This document shows, piece after piece, positions 45,237 to 57,200 of a stretch of 64,000 nt of DNA. This DNA comes from Branchiostoma floridae (lineage: Eukaryota > Chordata > Leptocardii > Amphioxiformes > Branchiostomatidae). The notes below the pieces were generated by a model. That model was not told where the DNA came from. It did not search any database and saw nothing but the letters and a program-made list of their open reading frames with translations. Numbering within the stretch: the stretch's first letter is position 1; every line of letters starts with the position of its first letter. The DNA is taken from NCBI RefSeq assembly GCF_000003815.2, contig NC_049981.1, forward strand, positions 4,438,437 to 4,502,436, given 5' to 3'. A program made the translations under genes and the position numbers.

Positions 45237-45744
45237 AGTAGAAAATAGAATACAATACAATGATTAGTATTTCCTTTGTGTAGTTTCAGGTACCACTCAC
45301 CGCGCCATTCTGCACGCCCTGCTGTATCGCTAAACCCGACACTCTAAACTTGCGTTAAGTAAACGTACAAAAACTACACAATAACGACGACAAGCTACCC
45401 AAATTTGTTACTGTGTTTGTGCATTGTAGCCAATTTAAGTTAAACAGTACGATTTTTTACTTACTTTTAACAAATTTCTTCCCCGACGACATGCTCTCCT
45501 GGTATGGTTAAGCTGCTAATTTGAAAGACACTTCCTCATTTGCTGTACCCAATCAGGTCATCGCTTCCGCTAAGTGCCGCGCGTATTGGTGACGCGGTAA
45601 TTACATTTAGGCACAACTCACAGCTGCACCACATTACGTCACTCGCGGGACGTGACCATATATGGTGACACGCGCGAAACTCGTGAAACGCATGAAAATA
45701 AACGTAGATACCCCGCCAAACCGGCTTATAAATCATTATGAAGT

Positions 45745-46035
45745 GATTTTGGGCCAAAAATGATAGCTTGGTTCTTTTAATAACGATCTCCCGCAGTATC
45801 ATACCAAATTTCAGGTCATTTGGACTGAGTACCTGGGCACGGGAGGCAAGAATATATAGTCATGGTCAGAAATGGACCTAAAAACATCCATAAAATCATT
45901 TTAAAGGTATCTATCAAAAAAAGGAGAAAATAGCATCTGGGTATTGGCCCACTCTACCTTTGTGCCAAATTTCAGGTCATTCGGTGCAGGAACGACGGAG
46001 ATGAATCACTTTAACGATCGCGACAGGAGAAAGAA
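45745..46035. repeat. Dispersed repeat of the 1400-1745 family
   Basis: TACCAAATTTCAGGTCATTT, AAAATCATTTTAAAGGTATC and GGTATTGGCCCACTCTACCT match the copies at 1400 and 44560. Confidence 0.65.
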
Positions 46036-46189
46036 AGAAACAGTATGAAAACTAGAAAGGCCGACATTTGCTTGAGAGCAAATACAGCATATTTCAGCCA
46101 TCTCCCTCCCCATGCAACAATAGGCAATTTCAAAATCACCCATTTGAAAAATCACTTTTACTAATGACGGTTTAACCCAAAAATGAGTC

Positions 46190-46850
46190 TTACAAAATTC
46201 CCCCGTTCAAGAATGGACTCCAGTGCACCCTATGTGAATTTGCACAATAGACCAGTCCAGAAATACTCCCACTGAAACCTTGGCCTTTTGAATAAGAAAC
46301 CAAATCCAAAATTGAATTTAGCAAAAAAGGTCCCAGTGCATAAAAAGGTATAATAGACCAGTCTAAAAACACTTCCACTAAAATTGAATTTTGAATCATC
46401 ACCCGTTCAAAACTGAATTTGAAAAAATCCCCCTTCCGTGTGCAAAAAATGGACTCTTCCATGTAAAGTAGAGCAGTCCAAAAATACATCCGCTAAAATA
46501 GGACTTTGACATAATCACTGAAGTCCAAAAAATGGATTTAAAAAAAAAGCCCCCTCTATGCAAGAATGGACTCTTCCAGAACACCCATGTAAAATTGCAA
46601 ATTAGACCAGTCCAAAAATAACCCTACTGAAAGACTTTGACAAACTAGAAGTCACCAAAGTCCAAAATATGAATTTTGAAAAATCCCCCTCCGTGCGAGA
46701 ATAGACTCTTCCAGCACACATTCTGTAAAATTGCAAAATAGACCTGTCCAAAAATGCATCCACTGAAAGACTTCACCAGTCCAATGATGAATTTAAAAAA
46801 AAATGAACCCCTCCGTGTAAGAATGGACTCTTCCAGATAACACCGGGCTC
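46190..46850. repeat. Degenerate tandem repeat, ~130 bp period, about five copies
   Basis: Each unit carries a CCCCCTCCGTGNNAGAATGG-type block, then GACTCTTCCAG, AAATTGCAAAATAGACC, GTCCAAAAATACATCC and a GTCCAAAATNGAATTT end. On the minus strand it opens Phe-rich frames that are artefacts. Confidence 0.8.
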
Positions 46851-47029
46851 GCTGATTGGCTGCCACCCCCCCTCTTTAGGATATAGATTCAGGCTAAGTG
46901 ATTGGTTACCTATCTAATTAGATTAAATAGACATATATGCCAGTAGGTGCAATCTGCAGCTGGGGGTCAACGACCTTAAGGTCATTGACCCCTCTGGCTA
47001 TTGGAAAATGACAAAAAAATCCCCAAATA

Positions 47030-47720
47030 TATCATTTTGACGTAGTCTATGACAAAAATTATACATGTGTCATTTGAATAAATATCTAGTGCACCCTTTT
47101 ACCAAAATTTAGGTCATTTGGTTTTAAAACCAGAGCACAAGAGCCAAAAGTGTACTTTTTGGTCATAAAATGGCCAAATAATCGCAAAATTGAGCATTTT
47201 ATTGTACCGTATGCCTCAAGTGTTATTGAATCCATGTGCGCATATGTCTAGGGCACTCCTATGCTAAATTTCAGGTTATCCGGTTCTAAAACCAAGGTAC
47301 AGGAGCCAAAAGTGTCCTTTTTTGGTAAAAAAATGACCAAAAAATCGCAAAAATAAGTATTTCGTTATACTGTACACCAAAACTGATATTGAATCTATAT
47401 GGGGGACTTATCAAGGCACATCTGTACCAAATTTCAGCTCATTCGGTTATAATACCAGGGTACAAGGGGCCCAAATATACAGTTTTGGTCTTAAGATGAC
47501 CAAAAAACCTTAATAAAATCATTTAAGAGACAGATATGGAAAAAATGAAAAAAACGTCCGAGGGTATTGGCCCAATCTACCCTTGTGCCAAATTTCAAGT
47601 CATTCGGTTGAGGAACAAGGGAGATACCGTGTTCTGAAGATTTGACAGGAGAAAGAAAGAAAGAAAGAAAGAAACATTACGAATACAATATATTTCACCA
47701 TACCTATGGTATGGCTGAAA
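47030..47720. repeat. Dispersed repeat of the 1400-1745 family, tandem form
   Basis: Three successive diverged blocks, each with a CCAAATTTCAGGTCATTCGG-like line and a CCAAAAAATCGCAAAA-type line. It ends in (GAAA)n, ATTACGAATACAATATATTT and a CCATACCTATGGTATGG hairpin. Confidence 0.7.
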
Positions 47721-47784
47721 TATAACAATATTTTTACTCCCGACCGTACCTACGGTACGCGGAGTAAAAATAATTAATTGATCA

Positions 47785-47985
47785 GAATAAGCCGCACTCC
47801 AGCCTGGTATCCAGCTGTATTATAGCTCCTGAGCCTCTTCTGTACTCTCCGTATTTGATAAGTGGTCACAAGAGGAACTATAATGATAAGACTGGATACC
47901 AGGCTAGCCACATTCCGTATCCCCTTGCATGTTGGGAATACGGACAACATAGACCGGATTGAACATGGTACGCATGAGTCCCATG
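47785..47985. repeat. Dispersed fold-back repeat
   Basis: Arms AGCCTGGTATCCAGCTGTAT and GACTGGATACCAGGCTAGCC. Matches 7480-7645 and 52030-52200. Confidence 0.65.
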
Positions 47986-48007
47986 GTGATTTTATTTCTA
48001 TTTGCTT

Positions 48008-48130
48008 TTTGACAGACGAGGACAATGTAGCACTGCACTGGAGCTTGTAACTTTAACAGTGCCACATACACTGGACAGACAAAAAAATGTAGGTAGTCTT
48101 TTTTTTGCCTCCCCAACCTCTGTTTTATCT
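48008..48130 (-). repeat. SINE 3' part
   Basis: GACAGACGAGGACAATGTAG, AACAGTGCCACATACACTG and GCCTCCCCAACCTCTGTTTT are the complement of the SINE body seen at 36125 and 6357. Confidence 0.65.
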
Positions 48131-48164
48131 AACATTTGTTTCGAAAAGTTTTCCTTTAATACTT

Positions 48165-48375
48165 ACGAGTGCTTGAATAAACTCATTTATCCTAAAAATT
48201 GGTCTGCAACCAGCCGAAAAACAAAGTGTGATCAGCAGCACATCATACAGAAGTCGTTCTTTGATAAAAGGGCAAACATACTCCTTCTTATTCAGATTAA
48301 TAAGCTCTACTAGATTGACCATATTCATGCTTATTTAAATACAGAGATCGGTATTAGTCTGCCAGTACAGTAAAC
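48165..48375 (+). promoter_or_regulatory. Conserved H-lectin 5' flank of the 48.4 kb gene
   Basis: Carries AAAAATTGGTCTGCAACCAG, TTGATAAAAGGGCAAACATA, AAGCTCTACTAGATTGACCA and GCCAGTACAGTAAACATG. An in-frame TAG seven codons before the ATG supports MYEQ as the true start. Confidence 0.65.
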
Positions 48376-50746
48376 ATGTACGAGCAGGCGGAGCCGGTCC
48401 GGTCTCCCGTCTCTGGGCCCGGCAGTGGCCGAACCACCGGGCCGCCGCCTCAATCACCTACTGTCCACCTGAGCGCTTCAAAAGGGCGTGCTCGCTATGG
48501 GAAAGGTGCTGCAGACAAGCGAGAAGAAGACCAAGAAACCTCGGACACGTACGAAGAAGCCGAGGCGGTGAAACGTGACACAACTTACACGTCTGCAGGT
48601 AAGCAATATTGTTGTAGCCGTATTTTCTTTTTTTTAAGTAGGATTCTGTAAATACTGTTTATATCTCGAAAATTCTGTTTTTGTCTTATTATGTTGATGA
48701 TGGATTTTAAGTTGAATTCATCCTAATTGTAACTTTATCAAATTATAATTTTTTTGCTGCAGGCCGTATGTATATGGGAGCAAGTGTCCACCAAGCGCTT
48801 TGTAGCTTCATCCGTTCCCACCGTATCTGCTTGGCCGCCGTTACTGTAACAGTTGTAGTCTTTAGCCTTGTTGCGATGGGACTCTTCATAATGTTCTTCA
48901 TCAATAATAAGGTGAACAATCTAAATCTCAAAAGTTTATTATCATGATATCGTAATCTGTACTAGACCCGTTAAATAAGCAGCACTTTTTGTTACCGAAA
49001 TGTGTATATGTCTAACATACAACCCAGCATGTAGACAGAAAATTTCGTGTTTTGAGAGGTCTTACTTTAACTAAAACCGTAAGAAGTTTCATTGTGGTGT
49101 GACCGATCTAACAAAAGTTACATTCATATGTATAATATACTACTTTCCTATAAGCCCTGGTCTTCTTGATTATTCGTACAAAACGTTTCATTTTGTTCTT
49201 TGGTTTCATTCATATCTAAGTTTCTATTTTTATGTTTGTGTTTGTAAAGGAAAAATCGGAGCTGACCGTCACTGTTAACAACTTGAAACTTGATCTGGAG
49301 AACATGTCTCAACGCGATGTTGACAACGAGCAAAACCAAACTGCTGCAACGGAGAGTTTTCTTGGGACGAGTAAGATGCCAGGTAGGGTACAATGAGCTT
49401 CATATATAGTTTTCTCTCTTCATTTTACTTTTTTGTAATTATGCCACATATAGAAACTATAGTTTGGTGCGTTATCTTTTTATTTGACCTCTTTCTACTA
49501 CTTCCAGCGACACGTTTAGCCTGTTAGTGACTTTTTTCTGAATAGTGGTTCTGTGAGACCTGTGTTGGTCCTTTTCCTAAAAATACATTTATCAGGTTGG
49601 TAGAATATGGGATATTTACGTCACTATGTTAACAGGTAGATTTGTTGATACAGAGATATGATAAATGGATTTTTTTGCGAGATTGTTATCATCATAGCAT
49701 TTTTTCTTGTTTTAGAACTATGATTTCTATTATTTAAGTACATGTATATCGTCAACTACAATATATGTTAACTCAGCATGCTGATGCTGCCATATACCTA
49801 TTAGCTACTCCATTTGTATCTACATGTTTGTATGCTTGTATTTATTGATCGAAAAGACCATACGAAAGTCTTTGTGCTTTCTTTTTACGTCAATTAGGAC
49901 TACAGTGGAATTCACTCTGCATCAAAAATAAATTGCGTCTTGGCTCAAACAACCACTAAGTCGCTCTCATTATGAAATGGATGATCTAATAAAGTTATGC
50001 AAACACACATTTTCTACATTATCTGACACTGTCCTTTCATCTGCTCGGTCCCAGCTTCTCTGTCCGTACAAAGTCTCCTCGAGCAGCTTCAGTCCGACAT
50101 GCAACAGCTTCAGGTGGAGACTAAAGCCAAAGAACAGAGGTTCCAGGCTGAAATACAACAACTTCAGGCCGAGACGGGGACCAAGGAGCACATGTTCCAG
50201 TCTGAAATACAACAACTTCACACCGAGATGGCAGCAAAGGATCAAATGATCCATGACTTGCAACAGAGAAGCTACGTCGAACGCTGTAAGCGGTTATTGT
50301 ATTGTATTGTATTGTATTGTATTGTATTGTATTGTTTTGTATTGTTTTGCAAGTTACATTGTATTGTATTGTATTGTATTGGTATTTTTAAAACAATTTT
50401 GGAGAGGGGGTTCTGGCCACTACGTTAAATACAGCATTTTACACTTTCCATATTAGGCGAAAGCGGTTTTTCTGAAACACCACGTGACGCCTTTACGTCA
50501 GGACATGGCGATCGCCACCGCGACCTGACCACTACGTTCAGCAGGGCCTTTCGGACAACACCCGTGGTGACTGTGGGCTTGACGACATTGGACCATTTGG
50601 ATGACGAAAATAAAGATGGCGATGGTAACATCCGGGTCACAGCAGGCGTGTTATCTGTCTCCACAACAAGCCTGAAGGTGCGAATCGGCACATGGAATAG
50701 TTCACAGCTGTTCCGTGCCACAGCCCACTGGATGGCTTGTGCATGA
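48376..50746 (+). CDS. Membrane-anchored coiled-coil H-type lectin (341 aa)
   Basis: The exons are 48376-48598, 48763-48911, 49250-49382, 50055-50285 and 50457-50746 (1026 bases, phases 1-0-1-1, all GT-AG, no internal stop). Residues 1-75 are a Pro/Gly-rich cytoplasmic tail with YEQAEPV at 2-8 and TYEEAEAV about 60 residues on. Residues 88-97 (CSFIRSHRIC) are basic, and 97-121 form the membrane helix. Residues 125-168 are the stalk, 169-245 the coiled coil (EIQQLQAE and EIQQLHTE repeats), and 246 a Cys encoded across the last intron. Residues 247-341 are the H-type lectin domain (FSRAFRTTPVVTVGL, STTSLKVRIGTW, WMACA). Predicted type II surface lectin, probably oligomeric. It is the clearest intact plus-strand copy and a good reference for the family. 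Confidence 0.9.
50298..50382. repeat. (ATTGT)n pentanucleotide repeat
   Basis: Tandem ATTGT units in two blocks in the last intron of the 48.4 kb lectin. A shorter ATTGTATTGT stretch is at the same place (about 41753) in the 38.5 kb copy. Confidence 0.9.
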
Positions 50747-50829
50747 GATGTATAACTTACACAGGCAATGGTTTACGTCTTGTGGCCTGAGTAGTGGTGG
50801 CGAAGATGAATTACTTTGAACCATAACCA

Positions 50830-51811
50830 NNNNNNNNNNNNNNNNNNNNNNNNNNNNNNNNNNNNNNNNNNNNNNNNNNNNNNNNNNNNNNNNNNNNNNN
50901 NNNNNNNNNNNNNNNNNNNNNNNNNNNNNNNNNNNNNNNNNNNNNNNNNNNNNNNNNNNNNNNNNNNNNNNNNNNNNNNNNNNNNNNNNNNNNNNNNNNN
51001 NNNNNNNNNNNNNNNNNNNNNNNNNNNNNNNNNNNNNNNNNNNNNNNNNNNNNNNNNNNNNNNNNNNNNNNNNNNNNNNNNNNNNNNNNNNNNNNNNNNN
51101 NNNNNNNNNNNNNNNNNNNNNNNNNNNNNNNNNNNNNNNNNNNNNNNNNNNNNNNNNNNNNNNNNNNNNNNNNNNNNNNNNNNNNNNNNNNNNNNNNNNN
51201 NNNNNNNNNNNNNNNNNNNNNNNNNNNNNNNNNNNNNNNNNNNNNNNNNNNNNNNNNNNNNNNNNNNNNNNNNNNNNNNNNNNNNNNNNNNNNNNNNNNN
51301 NNNNNNNNNNNNNNNNNNNNNNNNNNNNNNNNNNNNNNNNNNNNNNNNNNNNNNNNNNNNNNNNNNNNNNNNNNNNNNNNNNNNNNNNNNNNNNNNNNNN
51401 NNNNNNNNNNNNNNNNNNNNNNNNNNNNNNNNNNNNNNNNNNNNNNNNNNNNNNNNNNNNNNNNNNNNNNNNNNNNNNNNNNNNNNNNNNNNNNNNNNNN
51501 NNNNNNNNNNNNNNNNNNNNNNNNNNNNNNNNNNNNNNNNNNNNNNNNNNNNNNNNNNNNNNNNNNNNNNNNNNNNNNNNNNNNNNNNNNNNNNNNNNNN
51601 NNNNNNNNNNNNNNNNNNNNNNNNNNNNNNNNNNNNNNNNNNNNNNNNNNNNNNNNNNNNNNNNNNNNNNNNNNNNNNNNNNNNNNNNNNNNNNNNNNNN
51701 NNNNNNNNNNNNNNNNNNNNNNNNNNNNNNNNNNNNNNNNNNNNNNNNNNNNNNNNNNNNNNNNNNNNNNNNNNNNNNNNNNNNNNNNNNNNNNNNNNNN
51801 NNNNNNNNNNN
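50830..51811. other. Assembly gap (982 N)
   Basis: Run of N directly downstream of the 48.4 kb lectin gene, hiding its poly(A) region. Confidence 1.
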
Positions 51812-52029
51812 CTTTTTTATTTACTTTAGTGTTCACCACAAAACAAGGCTCATGGAGCAACTCAAGCGCTTTGGGTTACAATACTGTATTGTAAAGAAAT
51901 ATGTCTGTTAAACCGTGACTTAAACAGTTTCAGATTGTACCCCATGGGGAAACAAGTCCGTTGTAACTTATTACATAGGGATGTAGTTCTTAGTGTAGAC
52001 GATATAGTTGTATTTCCTATTTTTTCAGA

Positions 52030-52200
52030 ATAAGCCACACTCCAGCCTGGTATCCAGCTGTATTATAGCTCCCGAGTCTTTTCTGTCCTTTCCGTATTTG
52101 AGCCTAGCCACATTCCAGATCCCTCTTCATGCTGTGAAAAAAAGACAACATAGACCAGAGTGAACACGGTACGCATGCGTCGCATACGTGTTACCATAGC
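52030..52200. repeat. Dispersed fold-back repeat
   Basis: AGAATAAGCCACACTCCAGC, CCTGGTATCCAGCTGTATTA and GACAACATAGACCAGAGTGA match 47785-47985. The central arm is shortened. Confidence 0.6.
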
Positions 52201-52448
52201 AATATTTTGATACTCAACCCAATTGCTTATCTTTGAATGTCTTATTCAGCATATGATATTCCAGTATTGCGCAACTACCGAAAAAACAAAACAAATTCGA
52301 CTCTGGTCTAAGTGACAAATGTGCAGTTATTGGCATCTTGGAAAATAAAATCGGTTTGTACCCTTAAAATTTTTTGTAAAATTAATGTTTGTTACATCAG
52401 ACAATAAATGATATGTACTGTCGAGGCTCGAATGTACAACTTTAAAAG

Positions 52449-52500
52449 TCATTCATTCATTCATTCATTCATCCATTCATTCATTCATTCATTCATTCAT
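52449..52500. repeat. (CATT)n microsatellite
   Basis: About 13 units upstream of the truncated lectin exon 1 at 52773, the same relative place as the GAAT tracts of the minus-strand copies. Confidence 0.95.
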
Positions 52501-52539
52501 AGGCTTGGACGTAAGTATATATTTTTGTTCATTATCTGT

Positions 52540-52860
52540 TTTGAAGAGGATGGCTTTGATACTAGTACTCGTAAATCAACTCCTTCATCATGAAAATTGG
52601 TCTGCAACCAGCCAAAAAAGAAAACGTAATTAACAGCACATCAAACAAAACCAGTTCTTTGATAAAAGGGCAAACATACTCATTCTTATTCAGACTAAGC
52701 TCTACAATATTGGACATATTCATGCCTATTTCAAAACAGGTTGTAGATTATTTGTCTGTCAGTACAGTAAACATGTACGAGCAGGCGGAGCCGGTCCGGT
52801 CTCCCGTCTCTGGGCCTGGCAGTGGCCGAACCACCGGGCCGCCGCCTACATCACCTGGAC
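52540..52860 (+). pseudogene. Orphan H-lectin 5' flank with truncated exon 1
   Basis: The full upstream module leads to the ATG at 52773 and an open MYEQAEPV start through GRTTGPPP. The match ends abruptly near 52855 and a stop follows. No other exon of this copy lies before the next complete promoter at about 54000. Confidence 0.8.
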
Positions 52861-52869
52861 TAAGATGTG

Positions 52870-53990
52870 AAAAAAATTTGACCATTCTATTAGCAGCATA
52901 ATAATACATTTGTAACATGCATTGGCATAATACCGGCAGTAAGACTTATACAAGCAGATCAAAAATAATGGAATTTAAAGAGATCTACACATGCAACAAT
53001 AGTTATTTCTGAGGTATGCACACTTCAGACATCTAGGTGTCCAATACATCATTTATAAAGCTTCGATAACAATGCATTCGAAGACAACAAGGCCAAAAGT
53101 TTTCAGTATCTTTTTCGGGACAGGCAGCTCGTCGTGGAACGAACACACTGTCACATTCATTGCCAGATTTGTAGATCATAATTACACGGCACAAGACGAA
53201 CATGATTCAACAGCAATCTTGAATTTCTGTTGGTGACCTACCACTCGTGTAAAAGTGTGAAGAACCGTTGCATTATCGCCCGGATCTACGGCTGAATGGG
53301 CAAAATTGAACGTACGCCGACATTTTCCCGCCATTTTTATTACTACGCTAGCAGTAAGGTGTTACGTCATGGTGGTTGTGACGGACAAAAGTTAAATGAA
53401 AATTCTTGACAGTATACGTCCGTTTTCTCATGACATTTTGTATGCTCATGCAGGTTTATGTTTTATGCAATTACTAACAGAAAAGGAAGAAACATCAGAG
53501 GACGTATAAATGTACATAGCGGCAGTAATTGTGCCGTGTTTCTTCCTGCCGGTATTTTTTACCCCCTCCGAACCACGCGCCCGTTCGCCGTGTAATTCCG
53601 CGGCGTGTTACAATTACAATATTACGCTTTTAGCAGGACAAGAGTGGCAGAAAAGTTACACAGAGGAAGTGGCAAGGGTAAGCTATAACGTACAGCAACA
53701 TGTAACTGGAGAAAATGATGCGTTGACAATTTGTCAAAATCAGTATGGCTAGAGAAATCGTCGTAAACGTGCCGGTATTATGATAATAGATGTTATAAAG
53801 AAAACGTGTATTGCTCTAATTTCCTGTAAACTGTTACATCAGAATATAAAAGATCTGTACTTAGCCTGTCCAGGCTCGCATGTACAATTTTAAAGGTCTT
53901 TCATTAATTGATTAATTACTACTCCCATTTGCTCTGCCACATGCAGTCTATACAGTAGGCTTGGAAGAAAATGATTTTCTTTCTTTACTT
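52870..53990. other. Intergenic, no supported gene
   Basis: AT-rich spacer between two lectin promoters. An 80-codon frame at 53510-53752 starts with a hydrophobic stretch (PCFFLPVFF) but has no recognisable domain or splice partner. Confidence 0.4.
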
Positions 53991-53999
53991 GTTTTGAAA

Positions 54000-54231
54000 A
54001 GGTTTACTTTGATACATACTAGTATTCGTAGATCAACTCCTTCATCCTAAAAGTCGGTCTGCAACCAGCCGAAAAACAAAATGCCATTAGCAGCACATCA
54101 TACTAAAGCAGTTCTTTGATAAAATGTCAAACATACTCCTTCTTTCTTAGATTAAAGTCGACAAGATTGTACATATTCATGCTTATCTTAAAACATATGT
54201 TGTAAAGTATTTGTCTGCCAGTACAGTAAAC
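54000..54231 (+). promoter_or_regulatory. Conserved H-lectin 5' flank of the 54.2 kb gene
   Basis: Contains TCGTAGATCAACTCCTTCAT, GTCTGCAACCAGCCGAAAAA, a diverged TTGATAAAATGTCAAACATA and GCCAGTACAGTAAACATG. Confidence 0.65.
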
Positions 54232-57200
54232 ATGTACGAGCAGGCGGAGCCGGTCCGGTCTCCCGTCTCTGGGCCCGGCAGTGGTCGAACCACCGGGCCG
54301 CCGCCTCAATCACCGACTGTCCACCTGAGCGCTTCAAGAGGGCGTGCTCGCTATGGAAAAGGTGCTACAGACAAGGGGGAAGAAGACCAAGAAACCTCAA
54401 GCACGTACGAAGAAGCCGAGGAGGTGAAACGTGACACAACTTACACGTCTGCAGGTAGCCGAAGTCTTTGTAGTTTTATATTATTTTCTTTTTTAAACAG
54501 GATGCTGCAAACACTGTTTTCGTTCATATCTCAAAAACTCTGACATTATGCTGATGATGGATTTCAAGTTAACATTATAACCTAAACAAATTAATCATTT
54601 TTTTTTAATATTTCTTTTTTCAGACCACATGTGTAAGGGAGGAGCAACCGGCTGCCAAGCATTCTGTAGCTTCATCCGTTTCCACCGTATCTGCATGGCC
54701 GCCGCTGTTGTGGTAGTCCTTATCGCAATGGGACTCTTTATAATGTTCTTCATTAATAATAAGGTGAGCACTGCTAAATCTCAACAACTTCATTTTTTAA
54801 TGCTCTACAGAAAATATTTTACCCTTTGGTTTGCTGTTTCTAAACATTTCCTTTCACTGTTGTCTTTTTATATCTTAGTTTTAATTTTTATTTTGCTGTT
54901 TGTATTATAGGAAATATCTCAGCTGACCGTCACTATTAATGACTTGAAACTTGATCTGGAGAACTTGTCTCAACGCGATATTTACAACGAGCGAAACCAA
55001 ACTGCTGCAATGGATGGGATGAGCAAGAAACCAGGTAAGATAAAATGAGCACACTATTATCATTTTTCTGTTCATTTTACTTTATACTTATGAAATATTA
55101 GAAACTAGCAAAAACGGCCCCCATCTATGCTACATATTGAAAAGTAATGTAGCTCAGTGCCGGCTAACTTCTTTGGTGTGTCACCTGTATATTTTGCCAC
55201 TTGTCAATAATTCCATCTACACCTTAAGATGCTACCCCTGAACGAGGACTGTCGACTGTCTTCTTGAATCTTAAATGGTCCATATCTGAAAATAATTTCA
55301 TCAGTTTTGTAGAATATGGGATATAGAAGAATTTTTTTACACAACTAGTATGTAATTACTTTGCTTACTTTTCAATGTCTCCCAGACACCTTCTCAGAGC
55401 TTCAATTTGGAGTTATGCTTTTTGCCGTTATATGTGAGCAATGTATCAGGGGGGGGGGGCGGTCAAACTATGCCACTTTTGAGATTGTGCCTCCGTATCC
55501 GTCAGTATTCGAGGAAACTTGGATCCGAGACTTATACGACGCCGGAATCGGTCGGATTTGAGGTGTATCGTCTTATTCAAGCAATGACCATGAATTCCTA
55601 GGGATTCGCGTGAAAATGTTTCTTGTACGATTTCGAATTCGTTGAAATTTTCAGGATTCAATGACAGTGTTCTTTATATACACTGTACAGGTTTTTTTTT
55701 TGGGGGGGGGGGACTCAGTGACTTTTGATTTCTTTAGGTATTAGGGGAATTCTCCGATTTAGCCAATAAAATCAATTACTGACGTCATAATTACGTCAAA
55801 TTACGTCGTAACGATATCAAAATCTCAGATATCATTAAACTTAATGAGCACATCACTCCCTGCAAATCTGGTGATCGTACAGCCGTTTTGAAATTACGAT
55901 GGGGGGGGGGGGAGAAAATGAAAATTTACTTGCTGTGCACGTGGCTATAGTTTATGTTAAATAAACGACACTTTTTTTGTTTTGCTATAGTACTCCTTTC
56001 CATGGAGGATGTGATCGAACAGCTTCTCCAACAGCAGGCTATGATTCAGCAGCTGCAGATCGAGATGGCGGCCAAAGACCAGAAGACCAAGGTTCTAGAG
56101 CAGAACGCCCAAGCTTTCCGTCAGGAAATCAAAGCTCTCCAACAGCGATCAATCTACCGCTGTGAGTAATGATATAAATGTATGTCTTGATTTGAAATAA
56201 GTGTGAAGCCAGTTCTATACTATACCTGTAGAATGTTAAATGCCAATGCCTTATAGTTCAATGCTGTCCGCTATATAGTTACTAAAGGTAGCAGTAAGTT
56301 TCGTTTGCCAACAGTATTTAAGTTGCTTTAGATAAAACATGAAAAAGTGATTAATGATGCGTAGACTGAATGGCGATTTCCCACTCACTATATGTTGGCC
56401 TACTCTCATACGCCCCAAAGTACAGTGAGCATTTAATACAACTGTCAAAATACCTCTCCCCTGTTCTGGTATACTGTAGTGTATAGAACTCTCGACATCA
56501 GCTGAGAATTAGTTTATGTCGCATTCTTTTCTTAACCCTATTCAGACCGGGCTTTCTTTTCGTAAATCCTAACTCTTGTAGCACTTTAACGAAATATCAT
56601 ATGATCACCAAATTTTAAGAGAATGATGTAGACACAAATTCTAGGAAATTTGACACCATTATGACATAATATGACGTCATTACTTTGATTGTATTGGCTG
56701 GAACCATGAAAAAGGGCATTCCCAGAAAACTTGAAACTATGCTACAAAACGTAACCGCGAGTGCATCTGACAGAGATATATTGTTTCTTACGACTTCTGT
56801 TGCCGTCGTCAAAATGACGTCAAAAACGACGTTATGCATATCCAAGATACGAGTTTGGCTCCGCCATTTTATATCCACAAACTTGAGCTACATTCTTTGC
56901 AACAAATAATCACAAATGACAATAGAAATAGACTTTAAATGTTTATTTAAACAAAACGGTTGCCATGGCAAAGGAAAATTTTTCAAACTATTTCGAATTT
57001 TTGCTCGCTAAATTTTAGAAAAACACTAAATTTGGTGGTACATGGTTGTAGCGTCCAAAGTGGCTGAAGTTAATATTTTTTTTTGGACTGTTCCTAGAAC
57101 TTTTAACTTAAAATGCATTTTATGGTCAGTATGTANNNNNNNNNNNNNNNNNNNNNNNNNNNNNNNNNNNNNNNNNNNNNNNNNNNNNNNNNNNNNNNNN

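Noticed and set aside
46190-46866. Phe-rich minus-strand frames in series
   Set aside because: Produced by the tandem repeat; the units share sequence but no consistent protein.
53510-53752. 80-codon frame with a hydrophobic N-terminus
   Set aside because: No recognised domain, no splice partner and no paralogue in the window; could be chance.
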